Source of the DNA: Thalassovita sp.
GTDB taxonomy: Bacteria > Pseudomonadota > Alphaproteobacteria > Rhodobacterales > Rhodobacteraceae
Reading direction: 5' to 3'
DNA length: 64,000 nt
Assembly (NCBI GenBank): GCA_017792425.1
Contig: CP051233.1
Span: 1,894,402 to 1,958,401, forward strand
Both the position numbers and the translations under genes were made by a program. This document shows positions 16,182 through 24,918 of this stretch, one piece after another; position 1 is the stretch's first letter; every line of letters starts with the position of its first letter. A model generated the notes under the pieces. The model saw only the letters and a program-made list of their open reading frames with translations, ran no database searches and was not told the DNA's origin.

Positions 16182-16231
16182 GAGTATTTTTGGCAAGATG
16201 AAAGGCGGGGCTGGGCAGGCTGCCCCCCGCT
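16182..16231 (+). repeat. Interspersed repeat, copy 2, with attached hairpin
   Basis: GAGTATTTTTGGCAAGATGA plus AAGGC at 16182-16206 repeats the element at 7024-7048. It is followed by nested inverted repeats (GCGGGG/CCCCGC around GGGCA-GGC-TGCCC, 16205-16230). It lies between the aminotransferase and the amidase genes and may act as a terminator-like structure. Confidence 0.7.
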
Positions 16232-16269
16232 GCGCTAGGGTGAGCGCATAACCAGCCGGAACAGGGCGG

Positions 16270-17490
16270 ATGAGCAGGATAGTCAGGATAGTGGTCTTGC
16301 TATTGGCGGTGATGCCGGTGGCGGCGCTGGCGCAGGGGCTGAGCGGCCTTGCCCGGCTGGAGAGCGGCAAATCACAGGTTGCAGACGCCTGGGGCGGCGG
16401 GCTGTCCGTCGACTTGTCGCTGACGCAGGGGGTGCCGTACCGGGTGTACACGCTGGACGATCCGCGCCGGCTGGTGCTGGATTTCCGCGAAATCGACTGG
16501 ACCGGGGTGACCAAGACAGGGTTGCTGAATGCCGACCGCGCCAGTGACCTGCGGTTCGGCGCGTTTCGCCCGGGCTGGTCGCGGCTGGTGGTGGACCTGG
16601 CGGCGCCGATGACGCTGGACAGCGCCGCGATGAGCGTGGATGCGGCCACCGGGCGCGCGCGGTTGCACGTCGGGCTGGTACAGGCGACGGCCAAGGAATT
16701 TGCCGCCGCTTCCGGCGCACCGCATGACCCGCGCTGGGATCTGCCGCCGCCCTCGCTGGTGGCCAAGGCGCAGGCGCGCGGCGACGGGCCGTTGGTGGTG
16801 GTGCTGGACCCGGGGCATGGCGGTATCGATCCCGGGGCGGAACGGGACGGGCAGCAGGAAAAAGACCTGATGCTGGGCTTTGCGCGCCAGTTGAAAGAGG
16901 TACTGGTACGCTCTGGCCGATTCCAGGTGGTGCTGACGCGCGAGGACGACAGCTTTGTTTCGCTGGAACGCCGGATCGCCATCGCGCACGAGGCCGGGGC
17001 GCATGTGTTCCTGTCGCTGCATGCCGACGCCCTGTCCGAGGGGCGCGCGCATGGCGCCACCGTTCACCTGCTGCGCGACAGCGCCAGCGACGAGGCCAGC
17101 CGCCTGCTGGCCGAACGTCATGACAGGGACGAATTGTTGTCGGGCGTGGACCTGAGCGGGCAGGACGACGTGGTGGCGGGTATCCTGATGGACCTGGCCC
17201 GGCAGGAAACCCAACCACGCGCTGAACGGCTGGCCGATGCGGTGATCAAGGGGCTGCGCGCTGCGAACCGGCCGGTGAATTCGCGGCCTGTGCGGTTTGC
17301 TTCTTTTTCCGTGCTGAAATCGGCCGATATCCCGTCTATCCTGCTGGAAATCGGGTTCATGTCCAGTGACCGCGACCTGACGAACCTGACCGATGACAAG
17401 TGGCGGCTGGAAACAGCAGTGGCCCTGCGCGACGCCTTGCGCGTCTGGATGGCCGAGGACGAACGCCTGCGTGATCTGGTGCGGCGCTAG
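16270..17490 (+). CDS. amiC: N-acetylmuramoyl-L-alanine amidase with AMIN domain
   Basis: Periplasmic zinc amidase that cuts the lactyl-amide bond in septal peptidoglycan. The 406-residue product has a signal peptide (cleaved after about AALAQG), an AMIN localisation domain (about 25-145) and an Amidase_3 domain (about 175-395). Zinc and catalytic residues are visible in LDPGHGGIDPG, the downstream Glu in QEKDLMLGFA, SLHADA and LLEIGFMS. It is followed by the PBP1A gene, which has its own promoter. The gene symbol is by architecture, since AmiA/B/C cannot be separated strictly here. Confidence 0.9.
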   Translation: MSRIVRIVVLLLAVMPVAALAQGLSGLARLESGKSQVADAWGGGLSVDLSLTQGVPYRVYTLDDPRRLVLDFREIDWTGVTKTGLLNADRASDLRFGAFRPGWSRLVVDLAAPMTLDSAAMSVDAATGRARLHVGLVQATAKEFAAASGAPHDPRWDLPPPSLVAKAQARGDGPLVVVLDPGHGGIDPGAERDGQQEKDLMLGFARQLKEVLVRSGRFQVVLTREDDSFVSLERRIAIAHEAGAHVFLSLHADALSEGRAHGATVHLLRDSASDEASRLLAERHDRDELLSGVDLSGQDDVVAGILMDLARQETQPRAERLADAVIKGLRAANRPVNSRPVRFASFSVLKSADIPSILLEIGFMSSDRDLTNLTDDKWRLETAVALRDALRVWMAEDERLRDLVRR

Positions 17491-17536
17491 GGGGGTGGCA
17501 GGGCGGAAACCCGCCGTCCGATCAACGCTTCTTGTT

Positions 17537-17565
17537 TTGACGCTAGCGGCCGTGATCAGTATAGA
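17537..17565 (+). promoter_or_regulatory. Promoter of the PBP1A gene
   Basis: TTGACG at 17537-17542, exactly 17 bases, then TATAGA at 17560-17565. This is the best vegetative-type promoter in the window and lies 30 bases before the start codon. Confidence 0.75.
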
Positions 17566-17595
17566 GACCCAATAAAAACGGCGAAGGCGGCGGGC

Positions 17596-20148
17596 GTGCT
17601 GAGGTTTATACTTTCCTTTTTCGGATCCATTTTCACGGCGATCACCTTGGGGCTGGCGGTTGTCGCGCTCAGCATCGGCGCGGTGTTCTGGATCTACGGG
17701 CGCGACCTGCCCAGCCACGAAAGCCTGGCCCAGTACAAGCCGCCGACGATCAGCCGCATCTTTTCCGGCGAAGGCCAGATCATCGACGAATTCGCCAAGG
17801 AACGCCGCCTGTTCGCGCCTTCGGATGAAATCCCCGACCTGGTGAAGCAGGCATTCATCAGTGCCGAGGACAAGAATTTCTATACCCACAAGGGCTATGA
17901 CGCGCGGGGCATGGTCTCTGCCGCCATCGACGCGGTGAAATCGCGCGGCAAGAACGTGCGCGGGGCATCCACGATCACGCAGCAGGTGATGAAGAACTTC
18001 CTGCTGGGGGGCGAGCGCAAGATCGAGCGCAAGATCAAGGAAATCATCCTGGCCACCCGGCTGGAGGAAACCCTGCCCAAGGACAAGATCCTGGAACTGT
18101 ACCTGAACGAGATCTTCCTGGGGCAGAATTCCTATGGCGTGTCCGCCGCCGCGCAGACCTATTTCAACAAGACGCTGACCGAATTGGCCCCGCATGAGGC
18201 GGCGACGCTGGCCTCCATGCCCAAAGCGCCGTCGGACTACCACCCGGTCCGGCAGGCCGAGCGGTTGCTGACCCGCCGCAACTACGTGCTGCGCGAGATG
18301 AAGGAAAACGGCTATATCGCCGCCGAGGTTTACGAGGCAGAAGTGAAACAGCCGCTGCGGTCGGTGCAGAACGGCGATTTCGACAGCTTCCGCACCGCGC
18401 TGCCGCCGCGCGATTACTTCACCGATGAAATCCGCCGCCAACTGTCCGAAGAATTCGGCGAGGGTGAATTTTTCACCGGCGGTCTGACCGTGCGTGCCAC
18501 GATCGACCCGGAAATGCAGGTCCGCGCCGCTGCCGCGTTACGTCGCGGGCTGGAGGATTATGACCGCAGCCGGGGCATCTGGGAAGGCACCGGCCTGAAG
18601 CTGCCACCCGAGGCGCTGAAATCCGAAGCAACCTGGCGCGAGGCGCTGGCCGCGACCGAAGCCCCGCGCGACATCGAACTGGACGGCCAGTGGTATCCGG
18701 CGGTGGTGCTGGAGATCGGCAAGAACGACGCCCGTATCGGGATCGAGGGCGTGGAGAACGACGCTGACGGCCACTGGATCGAGGCCAAGGACGTGACCTG
18801 GGCCCGCAAGCGCCTGGAGGACGGCAAGCTGTCGGGCAAGGCCAAGACGGCGGGCGACCTGCTGGAGTTGGGCGACGTGGTGCTGGTTCGGGCCGTGACC
18901 AAGGACAGCGACGGCAGTTTCGTGCGCTGGTCGCTGCGGCAGGTGCCAGAGGCCCAGGGCGGCTTCATGGCGATGGACGTCAACACCGGCCGCGTGATCG
19001 CGATGCAGGGCGGGTTCAGCTATCAGCATTCGGTGTTCAACCGTGCCACCCAGGCGATGCGGCAACCCGGCTCCAGCTTCAAGCCGTTCGTCTATGCCTC
19101 GGCGCTGGACAGCGGGTACAGTCCCGCCACCATCGTCATTGACGCCCCGATCGAGATCGACACCCCGCAGGGCCTGTGGCGGCCCAAGAACTCTTCGAAC
19201 GAATATTACGGCCCGACGCCCCTGCGGACCGGGATCGAACAGTCGCGGAACCTGATGACGATCCGCCTGGCGCAAGAGGTGGGGATGGATGTCGTCGCCG
19301 CCTATGCCGAGAAATTCGGCGTCTACGACGACATGGGCGAATTCCTGGCGAATTCCCTGGGCGCCGAGGAAACCACCCTGTTCAAGATGGTCGCCGCCTA
19401 CGCCATGTTCGCCAACGGTGGTGAACGCGTGGAACCCACGCTGGTGGACCGGGTGCAGGACCGCTATGGCCAGACGATCTATCGCCATGACCGGCGCAAC
19501 TGCACCGACTGTTCCGACGCCTACCTGCCCAGCGGTCAAAGCCCCCATATCGTCACCAACCGCGAACGGGTGATGGATGCGACCACGGCCTACCAGCTGA
19601 CCTCGATGATGCAGGGGGTGGTGCAGCGCGGTACCGCGTCCAGCGTGGTGCGGCTGGGTGTGCCCACGGCGGGCAAGACCGGCACCACCAACGACGCCAA
19701 GGATGTCTGGTTCGTCGGCTTCACCTCGAACATCGTGGCGGGCTGCTACATGGGCTTTGACACGCCGCGTTCGATGGGGCGGGGGGCCTATGGCGGCACG
19801 CTGTGCGCCCCGGTGTTCCAGGAATTCATGGAAAAGGCGACCGAGAAATACGGCGGCGGCAAGTTCCGCGTCCCGCCGGGTGGTCATTTCATCAAGATTG
19901 ATCGCTATACCGGCGCGCGTCTGCCGGACGATGAAACCGGTGAACATGTCGTGGCCGAATATTTCCGCGATGGCGAGGAACCGATCTTCGGCATCATGTT
20001 CGATGGCGGTTTCGCGATGGGGTCAAACCTGCCGCTGTTCGAAGAAGTGCAGGAACACGGGCAAGAGGTGACCACCTCGACCGGCCAGCGCGCCGTGGTG
20101 GGGCCAAAGGCCAGCTTCGGCTCTGTTTCCTCGGGCGGGTTGTACTGA
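17596..20148 (+). CDS. mrcA: Penicillin-binding protein 1A, bifunctional
   Basis: Class A PBP that polymerises glycan strands and crosslinks them. The 850-residue product has a short cytoplasmic tail and signal anchor (about 4-35), a GT51 domain with catalytic Glu91 in SAEDKNFYTHKG and the RGASTITQQVMKN motif, and an OB-like insert (about 320-440). The transpeptidase domain has Ser493 in SSFK, the SRN motif (EQSRNLM) and KTGTTND. GTG 17596 follows AAGGCGG. The 1A-type length and PONA/PBP1A motif order are complete. Confidence 0.95.
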   Translation: MLRFILSFFGSIFTAITLGLAVVALSIGAVFWIYGRDLPSHESLAQYKPPTISRIFSGEGQIIDEFAKERRLFAPSDEIPDLVKQAFISAEDKNFYTHKGYDARGMVSAAIDAVKSRGKNVRGASTITQQVMKNFLLGGERKIERKIKEIILATRLEETLPKDKILELYLNEIFLGQNSYGVSAAAQTYFNKTLTELAPHEAATLASMPKAPSDYHPVRQAERLLTRRNYVLREMKENGYIAAEVYEAEVKQPLRSVQNGDFDSFRTALPPRDYFTDEIRRQLSEEFGEGEFFTGGLTVRATIDPEMQVRAAAALRRGLEDYDRSRGIWEGTGLKLPPEALKSEATWREALAATEAPRDIELDGQWYPAVVLEIGKNDARIGIEGVENDADGHWIEAKDVTWARKRLEDGKLSGKAKTAGDLLELGDVVLVRAVTKDSDGSFVRWSLRQVPEAQGGFMAMDVNTGRVIAMQGGFSYQHSVFNRATQAMRQPGSSFKPFVYASALDSGYSPATIVIDAPIEIDTPQGLWRPKNSSNEYYGPTPLRTGIEQSRNLMTIRLAQEVGMDVVAAYAEKFGVYDDMGEFLANSLGAEETTLFKMVAAYAMFANGGERVEPTLVDRVQDRYGQTIYRHDRRNCTDCSDAYLPSGQSPHIVTNRERVMDATTAYQLTSMMQGVVQRGTASSVVRLGVPTAGKTGTTNDAKDVWFVGFTSNIVAGCYMGFDTPRSMGRGAYGGTLCAPVFQEFMEKATEKYGGGKFRVPPGGHFIKIDRYTGARLPDDETGEHVVAEYFRDGEEPIFGIMFDGGFAMGSNLPLFEEVQEHGQEVTTSTGQRAVVGPKASFGSVSSGGLY

Positions 20149-20167
20149 CAGTCCACCGCATTGATTG

Positions 20168-20203
20168 CCCCGCCTTGCCCCGGCAGGCGGGGTAAGCTAT
20201 CAC
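20168..20203 (+). promoter_or_regulatory. Hairpin and candidate promoter before prfB
   Basis: CCCCGCC/GGCGGGG forms a hairpin at 20168-20192 without a T run. TTGCCC (20175-20180), 17 bases, then TATCAC (20198-20203) could be the prfB promoter overlapping it. Confidence 0.4.
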
Positions 20204-20236
20204 CCAGCACTGACACGGAATACCTAGGATAGTCCC

Positions 20237-21364
20237 ATGCGCGCAGAGGTTCAGAACACGGTTTCGGCCATCGAGAAATCGCTTGCCCTGTTGCGGCAGC
20301 GGATGAACTGGGAAACCGCCCAGTACCGGCTGGAAGAATTCAACGCCCGGGTCGAGGATCCGACCCTGTGGGACGATCCCGAGGCGGCGCAGAAACTGAT
20401 GCGCGAACGCCAGGCCCTGCTGGACGCGGTCAAGGGTCATGACGACATGAAGCAGGAACTGGCCGACAATATCGAGCTGATCGAACTGGGTGAGATGGAG
20501 GACGACAAAGAGGTCGTCAAGGACGCCGAGGACGCGATCAAGGCGCTGAAGAAGAAGGCCGCCGAAAAGGAACTGGAGGCCCTGCTGAACGGCGAGGCCG
20601 ACGCCAGCGACACCTTCCTGGAAATCAACTCGGGCGCGGGCGGGACGGAATCCTGCGACTGGGCGTCCATGTTGGCGCGCATGTACGTCCGCTGGGCGGA
20701 AAAGAAGGGCTACGAGGTCGAACTGCAATCGATCAACCACGGCGAAGAGGCGGGGATCAAATCCGTCGCCTACAAGATTTCCGGCCACAATGCCTATGGC
20801 TGGCTGAAATCGGAATCGGGCGTGCACCGGCTGGTGCGGATCAGCCCCTATGACAGCTCGGCCCGGCGGCATACGTCCTTCAGCTCGGTCTGGGTCTACC
20901 CGGTGGTGGACGACAATATCGAGATTGACGTGAACCCCGCCGACATCCGTATCGACACCTACCGGTCGTCCGGTGCCGGCGGCCAGCACGTCAACACCAC
21001 CGATTCCGCTGTGCGGATCACACACATCCCCACCGGGATCGTCGTGACCAGTTCGGAAAAATCACAGCACCAGAACCGTGATATCGCCATGAAGGCGCTG
21101 AAATCGCGTCTCTACCAGATGGAATTGGACAAGCGGAACGCCGAGATCAACGCCGCGCACGAGGCCAAGGGCGATGCCGGTTGGGGCAACCAGATCCGGT
21201 CTTATGTCCTGCAACCCTACCAGATGGTCAAGGACTTGCGCACCGCCTATGAAACCTCTGACACGCAGGGGGTTCTGGACGGTGACCTGGACGGGCTGAT
21301 GGCGGCGACACTGGCCATGCAAGTGTCCGGCAAATCCCGCGCCGAGGCCAACGCCGAGGATTGA
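20237..21364 (+). CDS. prfB: Peptide chain release factor 2
   Basis: Class I release factor for UGA and UAA. It has 375 residues with the GGQ motif at 248-250 (SSGAGGQHVNTTDSA). The stop-codon-reading tripeptide of RF2, SPF in E. coli, is SPY here at 203-205 (RISPYDSSARRHTSF). Tyr keeps an aromatic ring, and I believe it is common in alphaproteobacteria. The frame is continuous, so the autoregulatory +1 frameshift found in many bacteria is absent. A terminator follows. Confidence 0.95.
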   Translation: MRAEVQNTVSAIEKSLALLRQRMNWETAQYRLEEFNARVEDPTLWDDPEAAQKLMRERQALLDAVKGHDDMKQELADNIELIELGEMEDDKEVVKDAEDAIKALKKKAAEKELEALLNGEADASDTFLEINSGAGGTESCDWASMLARMYVRWAEKKGYEVELQSINHGEEAGIKSVAYKISGHNAYGWLKSESGVHRLVRISPYDSSARRHTSFSSVWVYPVVDDNIEIDVNPADIRIDTYRSSGAGGQHVNTTDSAVRITHIPTGIVVTSSEKSQHQNRDIAMKALKSRLYQMELDKRNAEINAAHEAKGDAGWGNQIRSYVLQPYQMVKDLRTAYETSDTQGVLDGDLDGLMAATLAMQVSGKSRAEANAED

Positions 21365-21394
21365 TCCCGCGCGCGAAATACGAAATCGTCTGAC

Positions 21395-21421
21395 GGGCAG
21401 GGGAAAACCTCTGCCCTTTTC
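21395..21421 (+). terminator. Rho-independent terminator of prfB
   Basis: GGGCAGGGG / CCTCTGCCC (one G-T pair) around AAAA, followed by TTTT. Confidence 0.8.
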
Positions 21422-21437
21422 GTTGGGAGGCGAGGGT

Positions 21438-22856
21438 ATGGACGATGTGTTGAACCGCGACGCTCTGGCGTTGTCGGGAATGATGGACCGGCGTGAACTG
21501 GGCGCCGTGGAACTGATGCAGGCCACGCTGGCGCGGATCGCGGACTGGAACCCTGCCATCAACGCCATCGTTGCGCAGCGTGATCCCGACATCCTGCTGA
21601 CCGAGGCCCGCGCCGCCGACAATTCCCCGCGCCGGGGCTGGCTGCACGGCCTGCCCGTTGCGATCAAGGATCTGGCGAATGCACGCGGCATCGCCACCTC
21701 TTATGGCTCGCCGATCTTTGCGGGGCAGGGCCCGGCAGAGGCGGATGACCTGTTCGTGGCCCGGATGCGGGCGGCAGGGGCGCTGTTTGTCGGCAAGACC
21801 AACGTGCCGGAATTCGGGCTGGGCAGTCACACGTTCAACCCGGTACATGGGGCCACGCGCAACCCTTATGATCCGACGCGCAGCGCGGGTGGATCGTCTG
21901 GCGGAGCGGCGGCGGCGCTGGCGGCGCGGATGCTGCCGATTGCCGACGGGTCCGACATGATGGGCAGCCTGCGCAACCCGGCGGGCTGGTGCAATGTCTA
22001 TGGCTTTCGTCCGACTTGGGGCCGTGTGCCCAATGAACCGCAGGGCGATACCTTTCTGCAGACCTTGGCGACGAACGGGCCGATGGGACGATCCCCCGCC
22101 GACATCGCCGCGCTGCTGCAGGTGCAGGCCGGACCGGACCCGCGTCAGCCATTCGGGCTGGACACCCCCGATTTCAGCGCGGCGCTTGACCAGCCGGTGC
22201 GGGGCCAGCGCATCGCCTGGCTGGCCGACTGGGACGGTGCCTATGAAACAGAGCCAGGCATCCTGGATCTGTGCGACACGGCGCTGGACGTGTTCCGCGA
22301 TCTGGGCGTAGGCGTGGACCGCATCCCGGCCCCGTTCCCCGCGCACAAGATCTGGGACGCGTGGCAGACCCTGCGCTGGTTCGCGGTGGCGTCGAAATTC
22401 GCGCCGCTGCTGGCGCAGGACAAAACCCGTGCCCTGCTGAAACCCGAAGCGGTCTGGGAAATCGAAAACGGCCTGAAACTGACCGCGATGGACATCCACA
22501 AGGCCAGCGCCGCCCGGTCCGACTGGTTCCGCGTCGCGGCGGATCTGTTCACCCGCTACGACGCGCTGGCGCTGCCCTCGGCGCAGGTCTGGCCTTTCGC
22601 GGTGGACCTGCGCCACCCCGCGGCGATCAACGACCGGCAGATGGACAGCTATCACCGCTGGATGGAAGTCGTGATCCCCGCCAGCCTGATCGGTCTGCCC
22701 GCGCTGGCGCTGCCCGCCGGGTTCGGCCCACAAGGCATGCCGATGGGCCTGCAACTGATCGGGCCGTCGCGCGGCGATGCCGGGGTGCTGCGTTTGGGGC
22801 AGGCCTACCATCGCGAAACCCTGTGGCCGCAGAAAATGCCCCCGGCGCGTCCGTAA
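21438..22856 (+). CDS. Amidase-signature family hydrolase
   Basis: A 472-residue enzyme of the amidase signature family with a Ser-cisSer-Lys triad: Lys in LPVAIKDL, the glycine/serine stretch AGGSSGGAAAALAARM, and the nucleophile serine in DGSDMMGSLRNPAGW. The usual GTDTGGS is GSDMMGS here, an atypical but triad-preserving variant. The substrate is unknown, and the family includes amidases and GatA-type transamidases. GatA is unlikely because no GatB or GatC is adjacent. ATG 21438 follows GGGAGGCGAGGG. Confidence 0.85.
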   Translation: MDDVLNRDALALSGMMDRRELGAVELMQATLARIADWNPAINAIVAQRDPDILLTEARAADNSPRRGWLHGLPVAIKDLANARGIATSYGSPIFAGQGPAEADDLFVARMRAAGALFVGKTNVPEFGLGSHTFNPVHGATRNPYDPTRSAGGSSGGAAAALAARMLPIADGSDMMGSLRNPAGWCNVYGFRPTWGRVPNEPQGDTFLQTLATNGPMGRSPADIAALLQVQAGPDPRQPFGLDTPDFSAALDQPVRGQRIAWLADWDGAYETEPGILDLCDTALDVFRDLGVGVDRIPAPFPAHKIWDAWQTLRWFAVASKFAPLLAQDKTRALLKPEAVWEIENGLKLTAMDIHKASAARSDWFRVAADLFTRYDALALPSAQVWPFAVDLRHPAAINDRQMDSYHRWMEVVIPASLIGLPALALPAGFGPQGMPMGLQLIGPSRGDAGVLRLGQAYHRETLWPQKMPPARP

Positions 22857-22927
22857 TGCTTGATTTTGTTGGCGAAACCCGCTCCGATACCTAACAAAAC
22901 AAGAATATTTCGCTTTGGGAGGAGTGA

Positions 22928-23716
22928 ATGCCCTACGAGCTGGAGCACGGCGCGCCCGAACTGGGCCGCGTCACCCTTGCCATCCAGAAACAGGCGCTGC
23001 GCCGCGCATGGGCCGACATGAAACGCGCACCGGGCTTCGGGTTCGTCTTTGCCTCTGTCTATGTGGGGCTGGGCATCCTGTTCGCACTGGTGACATGGGC
23101 CACGGGCAAGACCTATTGGCTGATCTTCGCCGCCGTCGGCTTTCCGCTGCTGGGACCGTTCGCCGCCGTCGGGCTGTACGAGGTCAGCCGCCGCATCGAA
23201 CTGGACCGGCCGCTGGACCTGTACCAGATCTTCGGAGTCATCGCGAAACAGTCGAAACGGCAGTTGCCTTCGATCTGCGCCATCGTCATTTTCATGTTCC
23301 TGTTCTGGTTCTTCATCGCGCATATGATCTTTGCCCTGTTCCTTGGGCTTAGCACGATGACGAACGTGTCCTCGTCCTTTGAGATCTACACCACCGCCAA
23401 CGGGATCATGATGCTGGCCGTGGGTACGGTGGTGGGGGCGCTGTTCGCGCTGCTGCTGTACATGATCACCGTCGTCAGCCTGCCGATGTTGCTGGACCGA
23501 GAGGTGGATTTCGTGACCGCGATGATCACCAGCTTTCAGACCGTGGCGCGCAATCTGGTGCCGATGCTGGGATGGGGGGCGTTCATCGCGGTGATTACCT
23601 TCGTGGCGATGCTGCCGGCCTTTCTGGGGCTGTTCGTAACGCTGCCGTTACTGGGGCACGCCACATGGCACCTGTATCGCCTGCTGGCTGCGGCGGGTGC
23701 GGCAGAATCGGCCTGA
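22928..23716 (+). CDS. DUF2189 family integral membrane protein
   Basis: A 262-residue inner-membrane protein with about six hydrophobic segments, consistent with DUF2189 (COG5473). The N-terminal cytoplasmic stretch precedes paired segments near 40-80, 115-140, 155-185 and 205-245. Function is unknown for the family. GGGAGGAG lies 4 bases before the ATG. A possible promoter is TTGTTG (22866-22871), 16 bases, TACCTA (22888-22893). No operon partner is apparent. Confidence 0.85.
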   Translation: MPYELEHGAPELGRVTLAIQKQALRRAWADMKRAPGFGFVFASVYVGLGILFALVTWATGKTYWLIFAAVGFPLLGPFAAVGLYEVSRRIELDRPLDLYQIFGVIAKQSKRQLPSICAIVIFMFLFWFFIAHMIFALFLGLSTMTNVSSSFEIYTTANGIMMLAVGTVVGALFALLLYMITVVSLPMLLDREVDFVTAMITSFQTVARNLVPMLGWGAFIAVITFVAMLPAFLGLFVTLPLLGHATWHLYRLLAAAGAAESA

Positions 23717-23742
23717 GCGCGGGTTCGGCCCATCGGCGGGTT

Positions 23743-23758
23743 CCGTCCGATCGGACGG
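23743..23758. repeat. 16-base perfect palindrome
   Basis: CCGTCCGATCGGACGG reads identically on both strands. It lies 27 bases after the DUF2189 gene in a 283-base stretch (23717-23999) that otherwise shows no convincing gene. Confidence 0.5.
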
Positions 23759-23999
23759 ATGCCCGGTGATCGGCGGCGGGTCGCGCGGCGGGCCAAGCCG
23801 GATCGGTGGCAGTTCGCCAGTCGGGGCAGGGCGGATGGATATGGGCGGACCATCGCCTGCGAAAGGCCCGGATTTGCGCAGGGCTATGCTGAAAAATCAT
23901 CTGTTTACAAAGGGATATTCCCGGACCTTTCCGGTGGTGCTTTGCTGTGGCCAAGGCGCGGATCGGCCGCGCCAGAATCCAAGGAAAAGGATCACTGAA

Positions 24000-24254
24000 A
24001 TGACCATTGTTACGCGCATCACCACGACCGCCTTCGCCATCACCTTGGCCGCGCCGCTGCTGGCCGCCCAGATCGACCCGACCATCGACACGGATGAGGA
24101 CGGGGCCTATAGCCTGGTGGAACTGCAGGCGGTCGTGCCGGAAATGACCGAACAGACCTTTGCCAGCTATGACGTGTCCGCCGATGGGTTGCTGGACGCG
24201 GACGAAGCCGCCGCCCTGCAAGAGGCCGGGCTGCTGCCGTCCAAGGACGGCTGA
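24000..24254 (+). CDS. Small exported EF-hand protein
   Basis: An 84-residue protein with a probable signal peptide (to about LLAAQ, residue 24) and two EF-hand loops. The first, residues 30-41, follows D-x-D-x-D-G-x-x-S-x-x-E perfectly. The second, 58-69, keeps D, S, D, G, D and E at the ligand positions. A periplasmic calcium-binding role is inferred. AAGGAAAAGG precedes the ATG. A strong terminator follows, so it is probably transcribed alone. Confidence 0.75.
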   Translation: MTIVTRITTTAFAITLAAPLLAAQIDPTIDTDEDGAYSLVELQAVVPEMTEQTFASYDVSADGLLDADEAAALQEAGLLPSKDG

Positions 24255-24296
24255 CCGGACGGCGCGTTACCGCGCAGTCGCCCCAACACGGGGTCA

Positions 24297-24322
24297 GGGG
24301 CCGGGAAATCCCGGCCCCTTTT
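24297..24322 (+). terminator. Rho-independent terminator of the EF-hand gene
   Basis: GGGGCCGGG / CCCGGCCCC around AAAT, followed by TTTT. Confidence 0.85.
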
Positions 24323-24461
24323 CCAGCGTGGAAATATCGGTTTGATGCAGGTCATATTGTTTTACGCATAGATACTTTAATATATGTGTGACGCGGAATG
24401 TTTCGTGTCTCTTTGGTAACGGTATTCGCGTTATTTCAACACCTTGGAGGAGGAGGAAGAA

Positions 24462-24866
24462 ATGCGGAATTCCATTCTGACAGCAGCGACAATCCTGTTG
24501 GCCACCGGCGGTGTGCCTGCCTTGGCGGACATGGATATGGATCCCGGTGCGAAGGTCTATAACCAGTATTGCGCCACCTGCCACGGCGCAAGTGCGGACG
24601 GCAGAGGCCCATTGACCGAACTCATGACCAATGCCGTGCCGGATTTGACCGGGCTGAGCGCGCGCAATGACGGCGTGTTTCCGATGCTGGAGGTGATCCA
24701 CGTCATCGACGGGCGCACCGGGCTGCGCGGGCACGGCGGGCCGATGCCGATCTATGGCGCGATCTTTGACGACGAGGTAGAGGATTCCGGCCCTTATGGC
24801 GGCCCGATCTACACCCGCGGCAAGATCCTGTCGCTGGCCTATTACCTGGAATCGATCCAGAAGTAA
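24462..24866 (+). CDS. Periplasmic c-type cytochrome
   Basis: A 134-residue protein with signal peptide (about 1-22, ending PALA-DM) and a single haem site C37-ATC40-H41, with GPMPIYG as a likely Met axial-ligand region. It is a class I, small monohaem cytochrome with electron-transfer role inferred; no oxidoreductase partner is adjacent. A run of GGAGGAGGAGGAAG just upstream gives a strong ribosome site. The upstream 140 bases are AT-rich. TTGAT-GCAG-GTCAT at 24342-24355 is a partial Fnr-like site with only one perfect half. Confidence 0.85.
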   Translation: MRNSILTAATILLATGGVPALADMDMDPGAKVYNQYCATCHGASADGRGPLTELMTNAVPDLTGLSARNDGVFPMLEVIHVIDGRTGLRGHGGPMPIYGAIFDDEVEDSGPYGGPIYTRGKILSLAYYLESIQK

Positions 24867-24873
24867 GCAAACA

Positions 24874-24902
24874 GAACGGGCCGGGATGTCCCGGCCCCGT
24901 TC
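24874..24902. terminator. Bidirectional hairpin between cytochrome c and ilvH
   Basis: GAACGGG-CCGGGA / TCCCGGCCCCGTTC forms a long stem with one bulge between convergent genes. There is no long T run on either side. Confidence 0.55.
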
Positions 24903-24918
24903 ACGATCTGGCGCAGGG

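Noticed and set aside
20237..21364. Programmed frameshift in prfB
   Set aside because: The reading frame is continuous from ATG to stop with no internal UGA near codon 25.
23759..23998. Possible 79-codon gene between DUF2189 and the EF-hand gene
   Set aside because: Arg/Gly-rich composition, no ribosome site and no recognisable feature; it is probably a chance frame.
24342..24355. Fnr box upstream of the cytochrome c gene
   Set aside because: Only one half-site (TTGAT) is intact; the other, GTCAT, deviates at two of five positions. It is mentioned only as a weak possibility.
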